From: a bacterium | GTDB lineage: Bacteria > Bacillota > Clostridia > Lachnospirales > Lachnospiraceae | Reading direction: 5' to 3' | Assembly: GCA_004562765.1 (NCBI GenBank) | Contig: SFRL01000092.1 | Coordinates: 1 to 11,450 of the forward strand | Length of the DNA: 11,450 nucleotides | Part shown: positions 1 through 6,895 of the stretch, piece after piece | Layout: each line of letters opens with the position of its first letter | Numbering within the stretch: the stretch's first letter is position 1 | The notes under the pieces: model-generated | What the model was told of the DNA's origin: nothing | Databases searched by the model: none | The model's input: only the letters and a program-made list of their open reading frames with translations | Position numbers and translations under genes: made by a program

Positions 1-1
1 C

Positions 2-715
2 TGGGATCACCAGGCACTTGTACCAAAAGCAAAGGTACAGATGAATCAGGCAGAATATGTCGCGTTCATCACACCGATCGCGCCGGAAGGAACGGCTGCC
101 GGTGACACGGTGGATATCTATAGGCTGTCGACGGATAAAGCGGAACTTATTATAAAAGACGGCTCCTTCGGAGTCACATATGTGGATCCGTATCCTGCCA
201 TCGGAGAATCCGGAGGACACAGAGTCGTTTTCAAAACGGCGAATGGAGACTATATCACGGAAGATGGAAAGATAGCATGGATAGACCTGGGATATGATGA
301 CTTCGACTGCCTGGAATCGGCGTTCAATATCCTCGACTTTGATGATGAGCAGATCATGTTTGTCTATAACACGGACATCTCAAACTCATGGGAGAAAGAT
401 GTGAAGATCACAGAGTATCTCAACGGATCTGTCCAGGGCGACTGGAATCCTGCTGTGAGAAGGAGCGCAAACGTGAACATGGTCGTGCTCGTAGACGAAG
501 AACAGGAGACAATCGAAGCGATGCGCAGGCTAGCCGAGTATCCGGGAATCTGCCACATCAGGACGAAGGACGGCTCCTCGTTCGCAGCCGATATTCAGGT
601 CAAGGAAGACCGGAAATACAGTGAAGGACACAAACTGGCAGCATATGCTCTGGAAGTGTCCAGAGTAGAGTCGGAAGAGTATGACGGCATCACATATGCA
701 GAATGGAAAGGATAA
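2..715 (+). CDS. Phage tail protein, 5'-truncated (Dit/tail-tip type)
   Basis: The frame is open to the left edge of the window, so the gene starts upstream; the ATG at 41 is probably internal. About 237 residues are visible. The first part is a beta-rich segment (ITPIAPEG, DTVDIYRL) like the Ig/fibronectin-type modules of tail proteins. The C-terminal part (RTKDGSSFAADIQVKEDRKY, then a segment ending in GITYAEW) resembles, from memory, the end of tail proteins in Clostridia siphophages. The stop is 3 nt before the next gene, and the AAGGA at the end of this gene serves as that gene's ribosome site, so the two are co-translated. The role is inferred as structural, at the tail tip or distal tail. 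I do not recognise a catalytic motif. The family assignment is moderate and the phage tail assignment is strong from context. Confidence 0.7.
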   Translation, partial: WDHQALVPKAKVQMNQAEYVAFITPIAPEGTAAGDTVDIYRLSTDKAELIIKDGSFGVTYVDPYPAIGESGGHRVVFKTANGDYITEDGKIAWIDLGYDDFDCLESAFNILDFDDEQIMFVYNTDISNSWEKDVKITEYLNGSVQGDWNPAVRRSANVNMVVLVDEEQETIEAMRRLAEYPGICHIRTKDGSSFAADIQVKEDRKYSEGHKLAAYALEVSRVESEEYDGITYAEWKG

Positions 716-718
716 GCC

Positions 719-1720
719 ATGGACTGGAGCAAAGGATTCAGCGCATCATACTACATGGCCATTGTAGATAAAAGAACATGGAATGATATCTCCCGCCTGG
801 AAATAACCGGCGGGAATATTTCTCGTTATATCACAGGCTTGCGGGAATCTGCAGACATTGATTGCCCAGGATATAAGCCTGGAGAGGAACGATGGATCAG
901 GATCTGGCTCGACGCAAGGCAGAGAGGGAGCTCGGCGCACGAAGCACTCTTTACAGGGCTGGCATGTTCGCCAGCTATAAAGATTGACGGAACAGCTCGT
1001 GAAGTGCCGCTGGAATGCTATTCCGTACTGAAACCCGCAGAAGATTATCTCCTACAGAGGGGCTGGTACGCTCCTTCAGAGGCGAATGGGGCAGAGATGG
1101 TCAGGGATATGCTACGAAGTACGATGCCGGGTCCTGTGGTCATAGAGGGGACTTCTCCTTGCCTTCAGCAGGCAATCATAGCAGAGGACGGAGAGTCAGC
1201 ACTGACAATGGCGGACAAGATATTGGACGCGATAGGATGGCGCATCACAATCAACGGAATGGGAGTGGTCACGATCTGCGAGCAGGCGGACTCACCGTCC
1301 GCGGAATTCGGCAATGAGTTCGACGTACTCGAAACGGCGGTCGAGATAGAGAATGACTGGTTCGACTGCCCGAATGTATTCCGAGCGGTTTCTGATGATA
1401 TGACAGCGGTGGCAAGAGATGACTCGGAAGTGAGCGCACTCTCGACCGTGGTCAGAGGCAGAGAGGTGTGGATGGAGGAAACGAACTGCGATATGAACGA
1501 CGGAGAATCCATCGAAGAATATGCACTTAGAAGACTGAAGGAAGAGCAGGCAAGGTCGACCGCGATATCATATAGCAGGAGATTCTTGCCAGACATCGGG
1601 CCAGGCGACCTGATCAAACTGAATTATCCGGCACAGAGCCTGCAAGGTGTTTATAAGATATCAGAGCAGACGATTGAGCTTGGATATGGTGCAAAGATGA
1701 CGGAGGAGGTGAACGCATGA
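719..1720 (+). CDS. Baseplate hub / tail-associated protein (XkdQ/gp27-like)
   Basis: This is a 333-residue protein starting MDWSKGFSASYY. Alternating beta segments and the phrase LEITGGNISRYITG are typical of the hub proteins that sit at the end of the tail tube in siphophages and PBSX-like particles (XkdQ, gp27, late-control D relatives). The C-terminal part (FLPDIGPGDLIKLNYP) also fits: in hub proteins this segment describes a beta-barrel domain. It lies between a tail protein and an OB-fold baseplate protein, which is the usual position for a hub. The start is supported by an AAAGGA about 10 nt upstream. The last 4 nt overlap the next start (ATGA), implying coupled translation. The assignment rests on context and general sequence character, not on a diagnostic motif. 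A tail-associated protease is less likely because no catalytic triad is evident. Confidence 0.65.
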   Translation: MDWSKGFSASYYMAIVDKRTWNDISRLEITGGNISRYITGLRESADIDCPGYKPGEERWIRIWLDARQRGSSAHEALFTGLACSPAIKIDGTAREVPLECYSVLKPAEDYLLQRGWYAPSEANGAEMVRDMLRSTMPGPVVIEGTSPCLQQAIIAEDGESALTMADKILDAIGWRITINGMGVVTICEQADSPSAEFGNEFDVLETAVEIENDWFDCPNVFRAVSDDMTAVARDDSEVSALSTVVRGREVWMEETNCDMNDGESIEEYALRRLKEEQARSTAISYSRRFLPDIGPGDLIKLNYPAQSLQGVYKISEQTIELGYGAKMTEEVNA

Positions 1721-2580
1721 CGGATGCCAAACTGGTGAAGCAGCTGCTCGATGCCTTCAAGAAAAGTCAGAGCAAAGGGACGCAGGGGTATGACTCCCAG
1801 GCGGTCGTGAAGCGGGTCGAAGGCAACACAATCTGGGTGCACATTCCGGGGGGCATTGATGAGACGCCGATCAGAAAGACGGTGTCTGCAAATGTTGGAG
1901 ACGTGATCCAAATCAGAGTAGCTGGCGGCAGAGCATTCGCGGTCGGAAACGAAACGTCTCCGCCAACGGACGACACGCTCGCGAAAGTGGCAAATCAAAC
2001 GGCAGGGAAAGCAAAAGCGGTCGCTGAAGCGGCAAAGGTCGAAGCAGGAGACGCGGCCGAGATATCTTTAGAAGCACACGACAGTGCTTTGCGGGCCTAT
2101 GATGCCGGAACTGCACAGCGCAGGATTTTTTATGCGTATGCGGCAGATACGAGCGGAGGCAGCTTCAGTCTGACCGATACAAGTCTGCCATACAGAGGCA
2201 TTTGCGTGTCTACGGACAACGAAGCGCCTTCTGAGCCGGAGGAGTATGTATGGGAGATAAATCCGTTATGGGCAAGCAAGCAGGCGGATAATTACTTGCA
2301 TGAATTGGCAGACGGCCTCGCGATTTATAACTCGAATCTCGATACGACAACGTATGCCGGGATTTCGGCACTGGCGCTGACATTTTACCTCGCGGGCGTG
2401 ATGCAGATGAAAGTAGGATATGACGCAGATCTGGAACAGTACGGCGTCATAGCGGAATCGATCCTCGCTGCAGGAAACGGCGCCGGAGTAAAATTTGACA
2501 ATACATCAGAAGCGTCCGCACGCGGGCGCTTCGTGTGGGAAGTGCGCGACAACGGACACCTGTCGCTGAAATTGTACTAA
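1717..2580 (+). CDS. Baseplate/spike-like protein with N-terminal OB-fold and fibre segment
   Basis: This 287-residue protein starts inside the previous stop (ATGA) with a strong GGAGGTG site at about 1704-1710. Residues ~20-90 (AVVKRVEGNTIWVHIPGG, VGDVIQIRVAGGRAFAVGN) look like the small OB-fold barrel of gpV/gp5-type baseplate and spike proteins. Residues ~90-130 are alanine/lysine-rich and probably helical. The rest (FYAYAADTSGGSFSL, then YRGICVSTDNEAPSEP and YVWEINPLW) matches a module I know from many tail-fibre proteins of Gram-positive phages. The C-terminus (ARGRFVWEVRDNGHLSLKLY) is beta-rich. It probably links the baseplate hub to the adhesins encoded next. There is no sign of an enzymatic domain. 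The fold call is inference and needs a profile search. Confidence 0.6.
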   Translation: MTDAKLVKQLLDAFKKSQSKGTQGYDSQAVVKRVEGNTIWVHIPGGIDETPIRKTVSANVGDVIQIRVAGGRAFAVGNETSPPTDDTLAKVANQTAGKAKAVAEAAKVEAGDAAEISLEAHDSALRAYDAGTAQRRIFYAYAADTSGGSFSLTDTSLPYRGICVSTDNEAPSEPEEYVWEINPLWASKQADNYLHELADGLAIYNSNLDTTTYAGISALALTFYLAGVMQMKVGYDADLEQYGVIAESILAAGNGAGVKFDNTSEASARGRFVWEVRDNGHLSLKLY

Positions 2581-2592
2581 GGGGGTAAATCC

Positions 2593-4242
2593 ATGGCTAC
2601 AGTGCCAAAAGGATACGTATTTTGGGACGTATCAGCAAATAAATCATATGCTGCGGGAAAGTCGTTCCCGGCGCTCGGAAACGGAGATTATCTGGTCCCC
2701 GCGACAACGTCATACGACGGATACTATCAGCAATATATCTACTACACGTCGAGAACAGAAGGCGAAGTTACATATACAAACTGCTGGACGGGATGCGTGC
2801 AGGCCGCATATACGAGCAAGGCACAAAAGCTGCCGTTTAATACGATCGCAGGTAAGCCCGTACGATTCTTTTCGTATACCGGTTGCCAGTTCGCATCGTG
2901 CCCGACGACAACGAACACGGGAGGCACGTCCTCACTGAGCGCGATTACAAATCTGCGGTTTGTATCGTTCTATAACTGCACGAAGCTCACGTCAGCGCCT
3001 GTGCTGCCGACGGGGCTGACAAGTCTGAACATGGCGTTCTATAACACAAAAATTACAGCCGCGCCGAGCAACTTTGCAAGTCTGACAAGCCTGACAAAAG
3101 CGAATTACTGTTTCTGGAATTGCACGGTGCTCACGAGCGTGCCAGACATGACCGCGATGACGGCACTGACCAGCGCGGTCGGGATGTTCTACGGATGCAC
3201 TGCGCTCGCGAGTCCGCCGGTTCTTCCGGCAAACATTCTCGATATAGGGTACATGTTCTACGGGTGTACCGCCCTGACATCAGGGCCGACGATACCAAGC
3301 CAGGTAACATCGATGTACGGTATGTTCTGGAATTGTACGAACCTTGCAGGAAACATCCGCATCGAGTCTGCCGTTATAGCGAACTCGGCAAAAGCGTTCG
3401 ATAATACGGTGAATCAGATCATACTGCTCGGAGCATCGGCGATATCCGAAGCGCTGAACCAGATAGCCAGAGGATACGACAATGTGTATGCCGGCGTGCC
3501 GGCATCGATACAGAGCTTCACGGTTATTCGAGGAACATACGACCCTGCCACGCAAACATTCACAGAAAATGTGAAGGGAACATTCTGCAAGCTGACGGAA
3601 ACATTTTATGCACCGTATGTGACAGGGGCGCTCCTCGTGCCGCCGACATTAGAGGATCGCAACGGGGACCCGGTGAGCGTAACATGGCATATTGATACGC
3701 TCGATGGAACCGCACTGACAGCGGAAGGCGTCCAGCTGCAGCAGACGGGGAAACTTGTCGCGGTCCTGAACTTGGGATCGAGCAATACGAGCGATGCGTA
3801 TAGATTGGTTAACAACACTAAATACACCTACGACTCAGTTCTGTATCAGTATGTTTCTGGATCCAAAATAGCAACGCTGACTTTTTCGAATTTGATGATT
3901 GACGTCAACCCAACAGGGACAGCTGTCGCTTTCGGAATGGAGGCGCCTGACAACGATTCCGGATTCTTTTTCAGCTCAGACGTCAATGTATCAGGAAATC
4001 TCGAAGCCGAAACGATCAACGGAATCGCCCTTGCGGTCGGATCATATTTGTACAATTCAACGTCGACAGATACGATCACCTTCACGGACACGAATTGCAA
4101 GGGCAAAACGAGGATCATCTGCGGAACGCAGGATGCAGGGAACCCGCCTCTAAGGGCATCGCTCGACAATGATACAGGGGAAATCACAGTATATCTATCC
4201 GGAGCCGTAACCGTGGCCCGGATCAATTATATCTGCTGGTAA
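2593..4242 (+). CDS. Tail fibre with BspA-like leucine-rich repeats
   Basis: This 549-residue protein has a clear ribosome site (AAGGGGGT) before ATG 2593. Residues ~115-255 carry several ~22-25-residue repeats built around MFYGCTALTS.P.LP (for example FYNCTKLTSAPVLP, MFYGCTALASPPVLP, MFYGCTALTSGPTIP, MFWNCTNLAG). This is the BspA/DUF285-type leucine-rich repeat found on bacterial surface adhesins and in some gut-phage fibres. The N-terminal ~110 residues are rich in Tyr, Thr and Gly and probably form the attachment part. The region after the repeats is beta-rich and ends with hydrophobic, cysteine-containing INYICW. It sits among baseplate genes, so the inferred role is receptor binding or a structural appendage. 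No VR-like repeat is found in this gene, so the DGR does not appear to target it. The repeat family is confident; the function is inferred. Confidence 0.75.
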   Translation: MATVPKGYVFWDVSANKSYAAGKSFPALGNGDYLVPATTSYDGYYQQYIYYTSRTEGEVTYTNCWTGCVQAAYTSKAQKLPFNTIAGKPVRFFSYTGCQFASCPTTTNTGGTSSLSAITNLRFVSFYNCTKLTSAPVLPTGLTSLNMAFYNTKITAAPSNFASLTSLTKANYCFWNCTVLTSVPDMTAMTALTSAVGMFYGCTALASPPVLPANILDIGYMFYGCTALTSGPTIPSQVTSMYGMFWNCTNLAGNIRIESAVIANSAKAFDNTVNQIILLGASAISEALNQIARGYDNVYAGVPASIQSFTVIRGTYDPATQTFTENVKGTFCKLTETFYAPYVTGALLVPPTLEDRNGDPVSVTWHIDTLDGTALTAEGVQLQQTGKLVAVLNLGSSNTSDAYRLVNNTKYTYDSVLYQYVSGSKIATLTFSNLMIDVNPTGTAVAFGMEAPDNDSGFFFSSDVNVSGNLEAETINGIALAVGSYLYNSTSTDTITFTDTNCKGKTRIICGTQDAGNPPLRASLDNDTGEITVYLSGAVTVARINYICW

Positions 4243-4258
4243 AAGGAAGGAGGAAGAC

Positions 4259-4861
4259 ATGGCAGTAACCGAAGTAGATGTCAGTAAACGTGCGAACACG
4301 TTGCTGATCGGAGTCCAGGGTGAGGTCGATGCGCAGGTATTCAGATTCGATATATCGTCATGGATAGAGGAATATGGAAGCGGCGGATCTGCGTCGATTG
4401 ACCTGCAGAGGCCGGGAGAGAAGACATCCTACACACACGGCCTGTCGATCGTAGACGGATTCGCGGTGTGGACAGTCAGCAACGTCGACAACGCGATCGC
4501 AGGACAGGGTTTCGCGCAGCTGGTATATACAAAGCCTGGAGACACGAAAAAAGCGAAGACGGCCGAGTATGTCACTGTGACGGAGCGGGCGCTAGATGAG
4601 CAGCGTGGAGATGTTCCGGATCCTTATGAGTCATATCTCGACGAGGCAAGAGCTATCTATTCAGAGACGGCAGCTGCGGCAATCGAAGCGGCACTACATG
4701 ACGCGGCTGCGGCAGAAGCACAGCGTGCAGCTGAAGCGGCTGCAGCGGATGCGGAAAAATCTGCGCAGGAAGCTCAGAATGTATTCCAAATCGCAGGAGA
4801 CACATCGTTCTCGATGGACCCTGTGACGCGGAAAGTGACGATGCACATCACGGAATCATAA
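4259..4861 (+). CDS. BppU-like baseplate protein with alanine-rich coiled coil
   Basis: This 200-residue protein is preceded by a strong GGAAGGAGGAAG site. Residues ~1-115 form a beta-rich domain (VEVDAQVFRFDIS-type strands, then FAVWTVSNVDNAIAGQGFAQ and AKTAEYVTV) that resembles the N-terminal domain of BppU-type upper baseplate proteins (DUF2479 group). Residues ~125-180 are an alanine/glutamate-rich stretch (AAAAEAQRAAEAAAADAEKS) expected to form a trimeric coiled coil. The short C-terminus (FSMDPVTRKVTMHITES) is a small beta element common at the end of such proteins. It lies immediately upstream of the adhesin gene, so it probably attaches the receptor-binding protein to the baseplate. 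The BppU assignment is from memory of the family and is moderately sure. Confidence 0.65.
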   Translation: MAVTEVDVSKRANTLLIGVQGEVDAQVFRFDISSWIEEYGSGGSASIDLQRPGEKTSYTHGLSIVDGFAVWTVSNVDNAIAGQGFAQLVYTKPGDTKKAKTAEYVTVTERALDEQRGDVPDPYESYLDEARAIYSETAAAAIEAALHDAAAAEAQRAAEAAAADAEKSAQEAQNVFQIAGDTSFSMDPVTRKVTMHITES

Positions 4862-4876
4862 CAGGAGGATAATATA

Positions 4877-5260
4877 ATGCCGAACACATACGATGTGAAC
4901 CTCATCAGTGAGGAAACAGGAGAAAAGATGGCAAGGGCGATGCAGGCAAGCGCAGAGGCCATCATGAAGATCGGGAACAAGATGGGAGCGTACGATCTTC
5001 CGAGAAGCTGGCAGGAGCTGCAGATGCATATCCAGTCGGGAACGGTCAGACAGATCTGCCCTGTGGGTACGAAACTGCTGGTCGACAAAGAATCAGGCGT
5101 GTCCGCAACGGTGAACGGTTCCATCACAGGGGCAACCGTGAACGAGGATACGTTCATCGAGGCTATCGGTCACTCAGGGACTGCTGCATATGAATTCATA
5201 TACGACGGTTCCGTGTGGCACCACCAAGATCGAGTTCGACGTTGTAGACATCGACTATGA
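4877..5260 (+). CDS. N-terminal part of DGR target adhesin (frame-disrupted)
   Basis: This is a 127-residue frame with a strong AGGAGGAT site before ATG 4877. Residues 1-114 (MPNTYDVNLISEETGE, then TFIEAIGHSGTAAYEFIYDG) read like the N-terminal, baseplate-attaching part of lectin-tipped phage adhesins. After YDGSVW the reading changes to HHQDRVRRCRHRL and stops, a tail that looks like out-of-frame sequence. The frame one base further on (open from 5142) continues sensibly with TTKIEFDVVDIDYDVPV. I therefore infer one original gene, 4877-6212, broken by a +1-type shift (one extra base or two missing) around 5217-5235, close to CACCACCAA. No classical slippery heptamer is present. The alternatives are a sequencing or assembly error, or two genuinely separate proteins. 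Confidence 0.7.
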   Translation: MPNTYDVNLISEETGEKMARAMQASAEAIMKIGNKMGAYDLPRSWQELQMHIQSGTVRQICPVGTKLLVDKESGVSATVNGSITGATVNEDTFIEAIGHSGTAAYEFIYDGSVWHHQDRVRRCRHRL

Positions 5261-6212
5261 CGTACCGGTGAATGATGCGCTGGAGCACACTCTGGCGCTC
5301 TGGACTTCAGACCTGTTGTTGTACGGATTGATTCCGTTCTGCCCTGCGCAGAAACTGGTGTCCGTCAGAGAAGCGCTGCCGGCAGGAACATACAATATCA
5401 CGCTGGATCACGGCACATACGGCGGAGGAACAACCCAGGACAGCACATACCAGTTCACGACGACACAAGAGATCCCTGCAGGCGGCGGAATTAGGCACAC
5501 ATCCATGGGACAGTATCAGAGCGACGGATACAATAAAGGACAAATTACAGCAGGGACGTTCATCACATACGATGCGTCCTATAATATCATCGAACAAGGG
5601 CTCGTCTGCACAGAAGGAAGCGGCGGAACATCACTCGGAACGACAACGGCGTCAAATCCGACGTACAAGACAGAAGCAAAACTGAACTTCACAGAAAGAC
5701 AGTTCTATGGATCAAACAGATGGATCCATTCCGCAAACAAAGAATGGCTGAATTCCGATGCTCCAGGAGCAGCGTCTGGACAGATCGCCTCCTGGTGGAC
5801 GGCATCTGACGAATTCGACATGCCTGTCAGAAGCACGCTGCCGGGCTTCCTGCATGGGCTGGATCCTGCATTCAGAGCTATCATACAGAAGGTCAGAAAG
5901 AGAACGGCGAAATGCATCGCGGACGGATCCGGCTACGAGGACACAGAAGAACTGATATTCGAACCATCCATGACAGAGCTGGGCTACGGCAAGAATAACA
6001 ACATAAGTGAGACGGCTGCGAAAGCGGACGGAACGCTGAAGACGGAGCTGGCCTGGGATATGTTCATTGGAGCATCAAATAGATATTACTGGCTTCGCTC
6101 GCCGTTCCCGTCGTACGCGAGCGGCGAGCGGTACGTGGACCCGTCGGGTGCACTCGGCAACAGCAGCGCGTACATCACGTTCGGGGTCTCCGCCGGCCTG
6201 TGCTTAGGTTAA
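5190..6212 (+). CDS. DGR target: C-terminal part of tail adhesin with lectin-like variable domain
   Basis: This is a 340-residue frame. ATG 5190 lies inside the previous gene, with only a weak AGGGA 9 nt upstream, so it may not be a natural start (see 4877-5260). Residues ~12-110 form a beta-rich stalk. Residues ~165-340 resemble the C-type-lectin-like DUF6273/formylglycine-enzyme fold used by many DGR targets: NRWIHSANKEWLNS, then IASWWTASDEFDMP, then RYYWLRSPFP, then FGVSAGLCLG. Residues 302-336 are the variable repeat. Residues coded by changed TR adenines are F306, Y309, S311, G312, Y315, D317, G323, S325, S326, Y328, I329 and F331; G336 is a separate case. N324 keeps the template AAC. 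Aromatic, Ser and Gly residues at these sites suit a ligand-binding surface. The inferred role is the phage receptor-binding tip diversified by the DGR. Confidence 0.85.
   Translation: MNSYTTVPCGTTKIEFDVVDIDYDVPVNDALEHTLALWTSDLLLYGLIPFCPAQKLVSVREALPAGTYNITLDHGTYGGGTTQDSTYQFTTTQEIPAGGGIRHTSMGQYQSDGYNKGQITAGTFITYDASYNIIEQGLVCTEGSGGTSLGTTTASNPTYKTEAKLNFTERQFYGSNRWIHSANKEWLNSDAPGAASGQIASWWTASDEFDMPVRSTLPGFLHGLDPAFRAIIQKVRKRTAKCIADGSGYEDTEELIFEPSMTELGYGKNNNISETAAKADGTLKTELAWDMFIGASNRYYWLRSPFPSYASGERYVDPSGALGNSSAYITFGVSAGLCLG
6094..6198 (+). repeat. DGR variable repeat (VR)
   Basis: This 105-bp copy aligns without gaps to TR 6791-6895 (constant offset 697). There are 17 mismatches, all at TR adenines: 6105, 6106, 6114, 6121, 6123, 6124, 6132, 6138, 6156, 6157, 6163, 6166, 6171, 6175, 6180, 6181 and 6196. 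Eight are A to T, nine are A to G and none is A to C. All 75 non-adenine positions are identical. Similarity ends sharply on both sides. VR lies at the 3' end of the adhesin gene, 12 nt before its stop codon ends the frame. Confidence 0.97.
6182..6195 (+). other. Putative IMH (initiation of mutagenic homing) at VR 3' end
   Basis: A 14-bp GC-rich segment (CGGGGTCTCCGCCG) is identical in VR and TR, contains no adenine, and follows the last cluster of variable positions (6180-6181). In the Bordetella phage BPP-1 DGR, the GC-rich 3' end of VR marks where cDNA integration begins and mutagenesis stops. This is the matching position here. The first TR/VR difference beyond it is at 6196. The IMH role is inferred from position and composition. 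Confidence 0.7.
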
Positions 6213-6225
6213 TCAGGAATCAAAC

Positions 6226-6265
6226 TGCCCGAAGGGATGCAGACGACAGGCGCATCCCTCGGGCA
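6226..6265 (+). promoter_or_regulatory. Inverted repeat / hairpin downstream of VR
   Basis: The left arm 6226-6240 (TGCCCGAAGGGATGC) pairs with the right arm 6252-6265 (GCATCCCTCGGGCA). There are 14 base pairs with one bulged A and an 11-nt loop. It begins 27 nt after VR and ends 11 nt before the avd ATG. No T-tract follows, so it is not a standard terminator. In BPP-1 a hairpin or cruciform just downstream of VR promotes retrohoming, so this is a candidate equivalent. It could also limit translation of avd or attenuate transcription into the DGR genes. Confidence 0.75.
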
Positions 6266-6276
6266 TCACTGTTGTT

Positions 6277-6765
6277 ATGGAAGAAAAACCGAAAAAAAGA
6301 AGAGATCGATACAAAATCGAACCGACACAGAAAACAAGAGTCGAAAAGGCCACAGACGAAATCGTGAAGAGGACGCTGGAAGTGCTCTGCAAAGAGGATG
6401 TGTTCCCAAAGAGATCGAGGTGGCTCATGGCGTACAAGATCGCAGACCTGATCAATGATTTTCACGGTTTCGTGCAGATAGCGAACGAGATCGAGGTCAG
6501 ATCACATGCGGAATTCGTCGAAAGGCATAAATACCAGACATTGGCAATCGCGTTTCTGAAAGCGTCGGATGTGAAAATGACGCTGGCGGTGGATGTGATG
6601 AAAGCCAGTGCGAACAAGCTGGAGTTCTGGGCGGGGCAGTATAACGATACACTCCGCCAGCTCCAAGGCTGGCGCAACAAAGACGAGAAGAGATACGCCG
6701 AAAAATATGGAAGTCTAACGGAAGACGACAAAACTCAAATAGAACGGAGCATTCCGATTCTATAA
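6277..6765 (+). CDS. avd: DGR accessory protein Avd-like (four-helix bundle)
   Basis: This is a 162-residue, mostly helical and basic protein between VR and TR, the usual place for avd. The N-terminus is very basic (KPKKRRDRYK). Residues ~40-140 read as a four-helix bundle (VFPKRSRWLMAYKIADLIND, then AIAFLKASDVKMTLAVDVMK, then LEFWAGQYNDTLRQLQGW) with lysine/arginine along the surface. Avd proteins form a pentameric barrel that binds the reverse transcriptase and the TR RNA and is needed for mutagenic cDNA synthesis. BPP-1 Avd is about 128 residues; the extra length here is mainly the basic N-terminus and a charged C-terminal tail (SLTEDDKTQIERS). No Shine-Dalgarno is seen before ATG 6277, and a hairpin ends 11 nt upstream. 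The ATG at 6427 is a poor alternative because it would cut the first helix. Identification is by position plus general family resemblance. Confidence 0.78.
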   Translation: MEEKPKKRRDRYKIEPTQKTRVEKATDEIVKRTLEVLCKEDVFPKRSRWLMAYKIADLINDFHGFVQIANEIEVRSHAEFVERHKYQTLAIAFLKASDVKMTLAVDVMKASANKLEFWAGQYNDTLRQLQGWRNKDEKRYAEKYGSLTEDDKTQIERSIPIL

Positions 6766-6790
6766 GGGAGCCGGTCGATATTGACCCCTG

Positions 6791-6895
6791 TTCGCTCGCC
6801 GAACCCGTCGAACGCGAACAACGAGCGGAACGTGAACCCGTCGGGTGCACTCAACAACAACAACGCGAACAACACGAACGGGGTCTCCGCCGACC
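6791..6895 (+). repeat. DGR template repeat (TR)
   Basis: This is the 105-bp invariant template, starting 25 nt after the avd stop. It contains 30 adenines. Read in the frame of the target gene it gives RSPNPSNANNERNVNPSG, followed by ALNNNN.NN.N and then GVSAD. Thirteen codons are AAC, holding 26 of the 30 adenines. Changing the adenines of an AAC codon gives NNC, which can never be a stop. The four remaining adenines (in GAG, GCA, ACG and GAC) cannot give stops either. TR is transcribed and copied by the RT with errors at adenines. The match to VR ends at 6895; downstream sequence is the spacer. Confidence 0.97.

Noticed and set aside
1165..1617. Long minus-strand frame of 150 residues inside the hub gene
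   Set aside because: It lies antisense to a convincing tail gene, is serine-rich low-complexity, and has no ribosome site or recognisable motif; it is a shadow frame.
2593..4242. A second VR in the leucine-rich-repeat fibre gene
   Set aside because: No segment resembling the TR core (GTCGGGTGCAC or GGGGTCTCCGCC) is found there or elsewhere in the window outside VR and TR.
5190..5260. Programmed frameshift signal joining the two halves of the adhesin
   Set aside because: The shift needed is +1 or -2. There is no slippery heptamer or stop-coupled CCC/TCC site at the junction, so an indel is the simpler reading.
6196..6208. Short stem CCT/AGG around the end of the target gene
   Set aside because: Only three base pairs with a 6-nt loop; too weak to count, unlike the 14-bp repeat at 6226-6265.
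6077..6787. GATATT upstream of both VR (6082) and TR (6777), suggesting a longer repeat
   Set aside because: The distance to the repeat differs by 2 nt and the bases between do not match; a 6-mer alone is chance level.
6781..6810. TTGACC just before TR, a possible -35 box for a TR promoter
   Set aside because: No TATAAT-like sequence lies 16-18 nt downstream; that stretch is GC-rich TR sequence. It is also just after the avd frame, so read-through from upstream is sufficient.
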